Source of the DNA: CAYRIH01 sp964424375
GTDB taxonomy: Bacteria; Patescibacteriota; Kazan-3B-28; UBA10110
Assembly: GCA_964424375.1 (NCBI GenBank)
Contig: CAYRIH010000001.1
Location: 34,010 to 98,009 of the forward strand
Length of the DNA: 64,000 bases
Reading direction: 5' to 3'
Part shown: positions 57,014 through 64,000 of the stretch, in pieces
How the letters are laid out: every line of letters begins with the position of its first letter
Numbering within the stretch: position 1 is the stretch's first letter
Position numbers and translations under genes: made by a program
Notes under the pieces: generated by a model
Databases searched by the model: none
The model's input: the letters and a program-made list of their open reading frames with translations, nothing else
What the model was told of the DNA's origin: nothing

Positions 57014-59572
57014 TCATTCAGGCGTCAGCAATCCGACGATCTCCCCGCCGGGACCACCATGACAGCCCATACGTGAGCGGGTATTTGTGTCCGTGTTGTC
57101 GGGGTCGCCAGAAGGCGATCCAGTATCATCCCAATCAACGAAGCTCGGGTCTCCCATTTGTGCTGGGGAGCCAAGTGGGAGGTCGTATTCCCCGTTGTCC
57201 GGGTTAATGTATAACGGGTTGGCGCTGATGGTTCCAACACCTGGCGCAGCGCTGCCGTGATAGTTCGCGCCATTGCTACCAGGGCCGATGTCCCAGATGT
57301 CGGTGAAATCGCAGACCACTAGAGTACCCTCGTATGCACAAACGCCTCGGGCAAGTGGTGGTGGCGAACCGCTTGAATAGATACGGGTTGCAATGTTGTT
57401 TGTGAAGAAGTTAACCGTACTGTATCCGTCAAAGAAGTAACCAAAGCACTGATTAATGAAAAAGGCATCGGAGGTGTCCATCCTGTCAATTGTGTTGTTG
57501 GCTACTTCAATATGTATGCAATTCTTCAAGTAGAACCCTTTTATCAGTTGCGCAGGGTCTGACCCAGAGATCAGAATAAAGTGATCTATCAGGTTATTGG
57601 TAAATGCAGCATTATCCGAGTTTATGATGCTGAACACATCTATATTCTTGTGCGCTGTACGTAGCTCTGTGCAGATGTTTGAAACAACATTGTTTTCTAC
57701 TGTTAATCCAGGACAGTTGTTCGCTTCTACTGCACTGAAACCCATGGCGATTGTACTCACAGGTATTTCCATATCGGACATACTGCAATGCTCGATTGTA
57801 ATGTTTTCCGAATCTGTCATCACAATGCAAAAAATCCCGTAGAGGTCACAATCACCTGTGAAAAGGCAATCCCGGATTGTATTATCCGAACCACCATCTA
57901 TCTCGATCATATGGGTTCCATCCCGTTCCGGGAAACCAAAGGGCCATGCGCCTGCGAACCCGATGCGGAATCCTTCGATGGTTGCATCAGTGACGTTATT
58001 GAAGTACACCGAATGCGTCTCGGGATCTTCCGGACCGTCGATGAACGCACGGTTGCTACCATCTGATTCATCCCAGTTCACCGACCGCAGGACTGTACCC
58101 GATGCCATGTTGACCTGTTCCTCATAGGGGTTGCCTGAATCATCCACCCAAACCTCATATCCTACGAGTAAAGCCGCTGCATCCACACCTTCCTGGACGG
58201 TATTGTACGGATGTGCCATGGAGCCGTCCTCGCTTCCTGATGTGTTGGAGTCGTCGACATAGATGACATCCAGCGACGATTCGCCGCTCACTATAACTGT
58301 GCTAGGCAAGAACGCAGCCCGTCGGGCGCCGACGGGATAATCAGTCGGGAAGCCCTGATAGTAGGATTCGCCGTTCAGACCGGCACTCTCGACGATCAGC
58401 CAGAAATCAGCTTCGCCGCTTGCTTGGGGTATACAGCCCGTTATCTCCACCTGGAAAACAGAGGAGTTCTCGGTCGCGGGTATCGCAACTGAAGCAAGTT
58501 CAGCTTGGGTAAAGATATGGCTTTCTCCAGGCACGAAGTTGCCTTCAATAATAATATTCTTAACTTCGTTTGGAATACCCAATCCTCCAACTGAACCGCC
58601 TTGCCAATCGAAAACTTCGATGTCAGCACGGAAGATTCCACCGAAATCACCAGGATCAGCATAATAGAGCTCGCTTCCAATGGTCGACACATTGACGAAG
58701 AACGCCTCTTCGCAGTTAGCCGATGTGGGGAAATCAAATAGGTCGTACATCGACGGATCACCGGTCAATGTCGGATCGCCCGGCTCCCATGTGGCAACTA
58801 CCGCGTATTGGAAGTCCACTTTCGGTGAGCCTCCAATGATCGGGAACTCCAATTCATAGCGTCGAGAATTGACCATCCCTGCTCGGAAGATGCCGCGATC
58901 ATCGGCATTGCCTGGTGTGGTGATCCACTCGTAGTAGTCGTCCTCCAAATCCAGCCCATCGGCAAAGATCTTGAACGAATTCAGGGTAGCCGTGGGCATA
59001 GGAAGGTTGGATAGTTTACCAGGCCAATACTCAAGTATGGGGATGCCGTCGTCGTCGAACTCCGGTTGATTGAACCAGCGCGTGTAGCCGTCCGGGTTCA
59101 GAAGCACCGCGACATTTTCATCTGAATTGGGATCAGCGGGGTATGTTAGACCATCATAGTCCAACAATCCGTTCCCGTTGTGCATGAACACGCCCCAGAC
59201 ATCGAAACCGTTGTACATATCGAGCCCCGGCAAGGGGTGCCTGAGCTTGATTGTACAGTCCAGGCGACCTTCAGTGAAGAAATTGGTGACATCCATATCT
59301 TCTATCAGAAGGTTGCTAGAATTAGCTTCCAGAAGATTGTTCACGTTGGCGGTGAAGCAGACGCCACGCATGGGAATGGTCTGGATCTGTCCGCTCCCCT
59401 GTTCCATGTAGCAGTGCCACATGCCCCACAATACATGGCTGGAGCCGTTAGTGACAGATGACTGGGTTGTATCGCCGTAAGGCGGCGGAGTGACCGCATT
59501 TCCACTGCCTGCACAAGAGGTCACGGCAAGCAGGAGTATAGCAATCACTAGAACAGAAAGTGTTTGTCGCAT
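57014..59572 (-). CDS. Large lipoprotein with right-handed beta-helix domain, foreign base composition
   Basis: 852 aa. Lipobox LAVTSC at ~15-20. The N-terminal ~430 residues are a beta-rich domain (HVLWGMWHCYMEQGSGQ, IKLRHPLPGLDMYNGFDVWG) of a kind seen in large secreted proteins of other phyla. From ~440 a parallel beta-helix begins with IYVDDSNTSGSEDGSMAHPY, VQEGVDAAALLVGYEVWVDD, followed by rungs such as NTIRDCLFTGDCDLYGIFC and LTVENNVVSNI. It ends near a thrombospondin-type-3-like DNTDTNTRSRMG. Base composition is markedly GC-richer than every gene around it. No hydrolase motif was recognised. Probably horizontally acquired and placed behind a resident promoter and leader. Confidence 0.8.
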   Translation of the reverse strand: MRQTLSVLVIAILLLAVTSCAGSGNAVTPPPYGDTTQSSVTNGSSHVLWGMWHCYMEQGSGQIQTIPMRGVCFTANVNNLLEANSSNLLIEDMDVTNFFTEGRLDCTIKLRHPLPGLDMYNGFDVWGVFMHNGNGLLDYDGLTYPADPNSDENVAVLLNPDGYTRWFNQPEFDDDGIPILEYWPGKLSNLPMPTATLNSFKIFADGLDLEDDYYEWITTPGNADDRGIFRAGMVNSRRYELEFPIIGGSPKVDFQYAVVATWEPGDPTLTGDPSMYDLFDFPTSANCEEAFFVNVSTIGSELYYADPGDFGGIFRADIEVFDWQGGSVGGLGIPNEVKNIIIEGNFVPGESHIFTQAELASVAIPATENSSVFQVEITGCIPQASGEADFWLIVESAGLNGESYYQGFPTDYPVGARRAAFLPSTVIVSGESSLDVIYVDDSNTSGSEDGSMAHPYNTVQEGVDAAALLVGYEVWVDDSGNPYEEQVNMASGTVLRSVNWDESDGSNRAFIDGPEDPETHSVYFNNVTDATIEGFRIGFAGAWPFGFPERDGTHMIEIDGGSDNTIRDCLFTGDCDLYGIFCIVMTDSENITIEHCSMSDMEIPVSTIAMGFSAVEANNCPGLTVENNVVSNICTELRTAHKNIDVFSIINSDNAAFTNNLIDHFILISGSDPAQLIKGFYLKNCIHIEVANNTIDRMDTSDAFFINQCFGYFFDGYSTVNFFTNNIATRIYSSGSPPPLARGVCAYEGTLVVCDFTDIWDIGPGSNGANYHGSAAPGVGTISANPLYINPDNGEYDLPLGSPAQMGDPSFVDWDDTGSPSGDPDNTDTNTRSRMGCHGGPGGEIVGLLTPE

Positions 59573-59665
59573 TTCAAGCGACCTCCTTTGAAAAGTTTTG
59601 GAAGAAGAAATCTATGTGAAAAGATAGAGATTTCTAATCTCTAATTCGATATTGAATTGTTAAAG
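59573..59665 (-). promoter_or_regulatory. Structured 5-prime leader, copy 2
   Basis: Parallel to 56797-56880: TTTAACAATTCAATA, a hairpin AGAGATT-aga-AATCTCT at the same place but with other bases, TTTTCACATAGATTTC, then AAGGAGGTCGCTTGAA and ATG, with GTCGC/GCGAC pairing over the start. Further upstream TTGACT (59696-59701) may be a -35. Confidence 0.65.
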
Positions 59666-59723
59666 TACAGTACTTAATTTCACCAAAAAACCAGTTCTTA
59701 GTCAAGCTTTCTTTATTATTAGT

Positions 59724-60884
59724 TTAAACCAAATAGGCCAAAGGGTTGCGAGGTTGAGAATTATACCAAACTTCAAGATGTAAATGTGGTCCTGTGGTTA
59801 ACCAACCAGCTCCAGGAGTTCCTGGAGTCCCACCAGTATACCCAATCACTTGTCCTTGAACTACATAAGCTCCTTGCGACACTGTAAAGCCAGACAAATG
59901 CAAATAGACAGTACCCAGTCCATTGTCATGATTTACAACCATATAACTTAAACCTGTGGCACCGCCATCTTTAATTTTAGTAACAGTCCCATCCGCTGGA
60001 ACTTTAATTGATGTCCCTTGAGGAGCAGCAATATCTATAGCATTATGGACTATCCCGAATCTTGCTCGATAACCCGTATCATGAAAACTAGCTGTAATGG
60101 TTCTGTACGAAATTGGCCAAACCAATTTTAGATCACCAGGAGATATTGGCTTCCGATCTAAAGGGCGCAATAAGCGGGCAACCTCATTAGAGATAGCTTG
60201 CTGTTCAGCCCGAGCTGTATTCAGTTTCGCCTGATAATCTGCTTCAGTCAGCTTTAAATCTGTAAGGATCGTTTCTTTGGCCTGCATCTGAATTTGCATA
60301 CTTTGTTCCTCTATTATCCGAGCTGTCTGAATCTCCAGTAATCTTTCATTTTTATCTTCTAATACAGCTTTCTTAATGGCTAGATTCTTTTTGAGTTCAT
60401 TTAAAGTTTTAATACTAATAGAAATACGATTCTGAACCCGATCTAAATACTCTAAATGGGTCATAAACTCTGCTAAACTGGCGGAACTAATAAGAGTTTC
60501 TAAGAGGCTTTCCCGCTGCATTAAATAAGTAGCTTTAATAGCTTGCTGCATTACCAGTCGATGGCTAAGAGATTCTTCTTCTAAATCAACCAGATCTTTA
60601 TTGATAGTACTCTTTTCTAAACCGATAGTCTCTACCTCAGTTATTATGGCTTCCAGAGAAAGTTGAGCAGCAGTAATTTGCTGATCCAAAAGATTCACCT
60701 GATTATCTAATGTTAGGCTCTGGTCTCTAATCTTTTTTAGAGTACCTTCCTGCTCCTCAATTTTCTTTTGCAAATCACGCAGTTCTGATTGTTTATCTTC
60801 TAACAAGCCAGCATTAACAATACCACTAATACTAAATATCAGCATTAAAGATAAGACTAAAGTGCAAAATCTTAGCTTTTTCAT
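59724..60884 (-). CDS. Murein hydrolase of the EnvC/M23 family
   Basis: 386 aa. Signal peptide (~1-26), a long coiled coil (~28-250, e.g. LEDKQSELRDLQKKIEEQEG), then a LytM/M23 domain (~262-386). The zinc ligands are intact: FGIVHNAIDIAAPQGTSIKV (HxxxD), TVYLHLSG and TGPHLHLEVWYNSQ (HxH), so it may cut peptidoglycan itself, unlike the degenerate EnvC. It directly follows ftsX (4-base overlap), as expected for a hydrolase controlled by FtsEX. Confidence 0.9.
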   Translation of the reverse strand: MKKLRFCTLVLSLMLIFSISGIVNAGLLEDKQSELRDLQKKIEEQEGTLKKIRDQSLTLDNQVNLLDQQITAAQLSLEAIITEVETIGLEKSTINKDLVDLEEESLSHRLVMQQAIKATYLMQRESLLETLISSASLAEFMTHLEYLDRVQNRISISIKTLNELKKNLAIKKAVLEDKNERLLEIQTARIIEEQSMQIQMQAKETILTDLKLTEADYQAKLNTARAEQQAISNEVARLLRPLDRKPISPGDLKLVWPISYRTITASFHDTGYRARFGIVHNAIDIAAPQGTSIKVPADGTVTKIKDGGATGLSYMVVNHDNGLGTVYLHLSGFTVSQGAYVVQGQVIGYTGGTPGTPGAGWLTTGPHLHLEVWYNSQPRNPLAYLV

Positions 60885-61798
60885 ATTCTTAAGTAACGTT
60901 TAGTGGACAGATAACTGCTGACGGCTCCAACTATCACGCCTAATAATAATTGAATCATAAACAATTCAACAGCAAACCAAGGATTAAACAAACCAGAGCC
61001 TGTTCCAGTAACATCTATAGCAAAATATCTTGAACTAATACTTGATATCACGCTCCAATAAGCAAATAAAGTTAGAGTAAAGGCCATTAAAGCTCCTGCT
61101 ACACCATAGATCATCCCCTCAATAATAAATGGCCAACGAATGTACCAATCGGTGGCACCAACTAATTTCATAATTTCTATTTCCTCTCGTCGAGTAAATA
61201 TAGCGATACGAATAGTATTAAAGATAATCAGCAAAGCAATAATTATAAATATGAAACCAAGCATGAAATTGATTGTGCTAACAAACCGATTGATCTTCCT
61301 TAATTGATTTATCACTTCTTGATTCTTTTTAAGACTGGTATCTGAAATTGAGCCGGATTCATCTGCGGCCATAATTTTTTCCACCACTGACTCCAACAAA
61401 TATGGATTAATAATTTTTACTTCTAAACTAGCTGGTAAAAAACTACTGTCATCTCCAATAATGTCCAATAATTCTTGGTTATCTTGATTATGGGCAATAT
61501 AACTCTCCAAAGCTTGTTCTTGAGAAATAAAAATTATATCTTTAATTCCATCTATAGAATAAATTTGTTCTTTAAAAGCCAAGATTTCACTTTGGGGGAT
61601 ATATTCTTTAAAGAAAACAGCTACATCAATTCGCTCGTTAATAGCTTGAATAATATTAGATACTGCTACATTTAGGCCAATAAAAAGAGTTATTAAAAGC
61701 AAAGCTTGCATCATCATAAAAGAAGAAATGAAGCTTAACCAGCCATTACGCTTAAAGCCTTGCCAGCCAATTTTAATTGTTCTAAAAATAATCCCCAT
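60881..61798 (-). CDS. ftsX: Cell division protein FtsX
   Basis: 305 aa. Four membrane helices (~25-47, ~178-200, ~228-250, ~275-295) with a large outside loop (~50-170) between the first two, containing VAVFFKEYIPQSEILAFKEQ and FLPASLEVKII. The helix-2/3 loop has the MKLVGATDWYIRWPFIIEGM coupling segment typical of FtsX. It transmits FtsE ATP hydrolysis to the M23 hydrolase outside. Eight bases follow ftsE. Confidence 0.94.
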   Translation of the reverse strand: MGIIFRTIKIGWQGFKRNGWLSFISSFMMMQALLLITLFIGLNVAVSNIIQAINERIDVAVFFKEYIPQSEILAFKEQIYSIDGIKDIIFISQEQALESYIAHNQDNQELLDIIGDDSSFLPASLEVKIINPYLLESVVEKIMAADESGSISDTSLKKNQEVINQLRKINRFVSTINFMLGFIFIIIALLIIFNTIRIAIFTRREEIEIMKLVGATDWYIRWPFIIEGMIYGVAGALMAFTLTLFAYWSVISSISSRYFAIDVTGTGSGLFNPWFAVELFMIQLLLGVIVGAVSSYLSTKRYLRI

Positions 61799-61806
61799 AT
61801 ATTAAT

Positions 61807-62481
61807 TCAATTATATTTACCCCGCCTTTTATCACTTACCAACTTTCCGTCTTTGAGTATAATCACCCTTTTGGCAATTGTATCTACAATATCCCGATTG
61901 TGGGTAGCTAAGATTACTGTAGTGCCTAATTCATTAATCTTAAGCAATAGTTGAGTTATCTCCCAAGCATTTTTAGGATCCAGATTACCTGTTGGCTCAT
62001 CGGCGATTAAGAGTCGGGGAGAAAAAACTAAACCCCGAGCAATAGCTACTCGCTGAGCCTCTCCCCCTGATAATTCATGAGGAAAATTATCTAACTTGTT
62101 CTTTAAACCCACTAAATCCAATATCTTAAGAACATTTTCTTTAATTATGCTAGACGAGGCACCTGATACCTCCATAGCAAAGGCTACATTCTCATAAACA
62201 GTTTTGCTGGGCAATAATTTAAAATCTTGATACACCACCCCAATTTGCCGGCGATAATAAGGAATATATCGTTTTTTGAGTAAATGAATATCTTTATCAT
62301 CAATGGTAATCTGACCAAAAGTTGGGTATTCTTCACAAGTCAACAACTTAATTAAGGTGGATTTGCCAGCTCCAGATGGCCCTACCAAAATAATAAATTC
62401 GCCTGGATGAATAGAAAAACTAACATTATCCAATGCTCGGACCGTGCCATAGTGTTTGGTAATTCTATTAATTTTGATCAT
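61807..62481 (-). CDS. ftsE: Cell division ATP-binding protein FtsE
   Basis: 224 aa ABC ATPase. Walker A LVGPSGAGKSTLIKLL (~33-48), Q-loop VVYQDFKLLPSKTVYENVAF, signature HELSGGEAQRVAIARGL, Walker B LLIADEPTGNLDP and H-loop VILATHNRDIV. The VYQDFKLL form of the Q-loop and the partner gene downstream identify FtsE. Confidence 0.95.
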   Translation of the reverse strand: MIKINRITKHYGTVRALDNVSFSIHPGEFIILVGPSGAGKSTLIKLLTCEEYPTFGQITIDDKDIHLLKKRYIPYYRRQIGVVYQDFKLLPSKTVYENVAFAMEVSGASSSIIKENVLKILDLVGLKNKLDNFPHELSGGEAQRVAIARGLVFSPRLLIADEPTGNLDPKNAWEITQLLLKINELGTTVILATHNRDIVDTIAKRVIILKDGKLVSDKRRGKYN

Positions 62482-62508
62482 ACTTTTTTCTACAATTGTT
62501 ATTATAGC

Positions 62509-63607
62509 CTAGTTTGACTCGTCTTTGATTTGCAAAGTTACACTATTAATCAACTCGTCTAGGTTCCCATCCTCTAATACTTCTTTTACTTGAGTAGTAA
62601 TAAAACCACTGCGGTGATCTTTAATTTGATGATATGGATGCAAAACATACGAACGTACTTGATGCCCAAAGTCACCAGATTGACTTGAACCTTTTAATTT
62701 ACGCTCTTCGGCTTCCTTAGCTTCTTTGTGCTGAAGATAAACCTTATGCTTCAAAAGTTTCATAGCTGTCGCCTTATTTTGGGCTTGGGATCGCTCATTT
62801 TGAGCTGATACAGAAATTTTAGTTGGTAAATGAGTAATCCGAACAGCAGAATCAGTAGTATTAACTGACTGCCCACCATGACCAGATGAACGGAAAACAT
62901 CAATCCGCAAATCCTTTTCCGGCAAATCAACTTCTTGAATGTCTCCCATATCTGGGATAACTTCGATTAAAGCAAAGGAAGTCTGGCGCAAATTTTGGGC
63001 ATTAAACGGTGAAAGACGCACTAATCGATGAACCCCTTTCTCAGCTTTTAAAAGCCCATAAGCCAAATCTCCCTCTACTTTAATAGTTGCGCTTTTCACA
63101 CCATTTTCGCCACCCAGAGTTTTATCAATAATATCTACTTGCCAGCCCCGACGAGCCGCATATTTAAGATACATATTCAAAAGCATTTTAGTCCAGTCAG
63201 CCGCATCCAATCCTCCTGTACCGCTATGCAAAAAAAGATATGCTGACAAATTATCATACTGACCACTAAGAATTGTGTTTCTCTCTAAGACATCTAACCT
63301 TTTTTGCAAAGATTCCAATAAAGATACCGCCGCATTATCAGTACTGGCAAAATTCTCATCTTTAAGTATAGTTTTTAGATTACTTAATTGGCTATCAATA
63401 TCTTGTATTTCTTCTAAAAGTTTTTTATTCTTCTCAAACTCGCGGGTTATTTGGGTAGCCTGATCAACCGCCTGCCAAAAAGCCGGATTACTCATCTTTT
63501 GCTCAAGTTGTTGATTGCGCTTTATAAGACCCTTAGGGTCAAAGATACCTCCGTAATCTATCGAACTGATCCAGCGCTTCTTCGAGTGATAATTTTATTT
63601 CTTTCAT
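62509..63607 (-). CDS. prfB: Peptide chain release factor 2, with programmed +1 frameshift
   Basis: RF2 releases proteins at UGA and UAA. Translation begins at ATG 63607 (MKEIKLSLEEALDQFDRLRR YL), meets TGA at 63541-63539, and must shift +1 to continue as DPKGLIKRNQQLEQKMSNPA. The shift site GGAGG-TAT-CTT-TGA-C is the classical prfB signal: an internal Shine-Dalgarno three bases before CTT and a stop followed by C. The rest is normal: coiled-coil domain 1, the codon-recognition region, GHGGQSVNTTDSAVRITHLP (GGQ motif) and the C-terminal domain. About 366 residues in all. It shows that UGA is a stop codon here and RF2 level is autoregulated. Confidence 0.95.
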
Positions 63608-63641
63608 ATAAACTAATTATATATCCGAATCTAAATTCATC

Positions 63642-63676
63642 ATAAAAAAAACCGCTCTAAATATTTTCGAGCGGCT
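63642..63676 (-). terminator. Terminator upstream of prfB
   Basis: CCGCTC-11-GAGCGG followed on the minus strand by eight Ts; it ends the transcript of the 63713 gene. Confidence 0.85.
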
Positions 63677-63712
63677 TTCTTCCAGGATTTGTATTCCTGC
63701 TTATTCCTTAAA

Positions 63713-63922
63713 TTAATTACGAACTAGTTGGCTAGCATGTAGAATTCGTCGAGTTAAAATTGTAGCTAACAAAGAAACGATTGCTGCCAGAATCCAGTTC
63801 ATTATCGCACCAGTAGGAGTTAAAGGTTGATAAGGAGTATCTGTACCACCCTCAACCTGAAGATTGTTAGGCGACACCCATAAACCTGTATCTACTTCTT
63901 TGTCAGGTACAACGTATTTATC
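63713..63922 (-). pseudogene. C-terminal fragment of a membrane-anchored protein, start not found
   Basis: An open frame of 69 codons ends at TAA 63713-63715. It reads DKYVVPDKEVDTGLWVSPNN, LQVEGGTDTPYQPLTPTGAI, MNWILAAIVSLLATILTRRI, LHASQLVRN: a Gly/Thr/Pro-rich linker, one membrane helix and a basic tail, as at the C-end of a surface protein. A TAG precedes it in frame and the 63923-64000 stretch has stops in all minus-strand frames, so it is either a decayed gene or low-quality sequence near the contig end. Confidence 0.4.
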
Positions 63923-64000
63923 CTAAATAATTATGCTGTTGGCAATTTATAGCTTTAGTCTATCTAGAGAACTTACTATAAATGTGGCGCCACCATGTAG

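Noticed and set aside
57025..59461. Several long frames on both strands inside the GC-rich gene
   Set aside because: They are shadows caused by the high G+C of the 852-aa gene; none has a ribosome-binding site or recognisable sequence.
1..64000. tRNA or rRNA genes, CRISPR arrays
   Set aside because: No T-loop (GGTTCGAATCC-like) with matching arms and no regularly spaced repeats were seen; all sequences with repeats are hairpins or the R family.

Overview
The window looks like a scaffold from an uncultured Candidate Phyla Radiation (Patescibacteria) bacterium. The evidence is a low-GC, gene-dense layout with 1-17 bp overlaps, small housekeeping proteins, many short membrane or lipoprotein genes of unknown function, and a run of ten Ns at 36346-36355 that marks assembly from a metagenome. 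UGA is used as an ordinary stop, and prfB (RF2) is present with its programmed +1 frameshift, so this is not one of the UGA-recoded lineages. Ribosomal protein L9 is present, which argues against lineages known to lack it. Lineage placement is inference.

Layout. 1-7.6 kb: a minus-strand housekeeping run, dnaX-dnaB-(two envelope proteins)-PPIase-ybaB-recR-EamA transporter-cysS (cut by the window edge). 7.8-28 kb: a long accessory region. It carries a putative defence operon (PLD/SNF2 helicase, 1111-aa adenine methylase with a possible N-terminal nuclease, KTSC protein, NYN nuclease), a second module in which a Dcm cytosine methylase is translationally coupled to a GHKL ATPase with a TIR-like C-terminus, a Fic/Doc protein, peptidase E, an HExxH protein, and a self-contained operon of a radical SAM/SPASM enzyme plus a 39-aa four-cysteine peptide that looks like a RiPP precursor. 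Then follow monocistronic genes of mostly unknown function, each with its own promoter and terminator, and several repeated hairpin RNAs. 28.2-35.3 kb: ftsQ, murC, a chagasin-like lipoprotein, a PD-(D/E)XK protein, truB, a bactofilin-like membrane protein, a probable ~440-nt structured RNA and a pcm gene broken by one in-frame TAG. 35.7-40.4 kb: a beta-CASP RNase and unknown genes. 40.5-50.2 kb: the dcw cluster in classical order (mraZ-rsmH-ftsL-ftsI-murF-mraY-murD-ftsW-murG) behind a promoter with MraZ-type repeats. 50.5-63.7 kb: HAD phosphatase, matrixin, glyS, rplI, ctpA, a GC-rich foreign-looking patch (SBBP remnant and an 852-aa beta-helix lipoprotein), then M23 peptidase-ftsX-ftsE-prfB.

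How the genes work together: the conserved parts encode replication and recombination (dnaX, dnaB, recR, ybaB), peptidoglycan synthesis and division (dcw genes, ftsEX with an M23 hydrolase) and translation (cysS, glyS, rplI, prfB, truB). The accessory part is best read as a defence island plus a peptide-modification locus. Several accessory genes share an unusual architecture: the -10 hexamer lies exactly six bases before the start codon, which predicts leaderless mRNAs. Perfect 24-32 bp palindromes of two sequence families recur between genes.

The most promising undescribed system is the radical SAM/SPASM operon with its Cys-rich peptide (22829-24384). Next come the Dcm/GHKL-TIR pair (17207-20139), the repeated two-hairpin RNAs (25.3, 27.9, 28.0 and 50.3 kb), and the structured leaders shared by two unrelated surface-protein genes (56.8 and 59.6 kb). 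No tRNA, rRNA, CRISPR array or transposase was found. All calls come from reading the sequence; no database search was possible.
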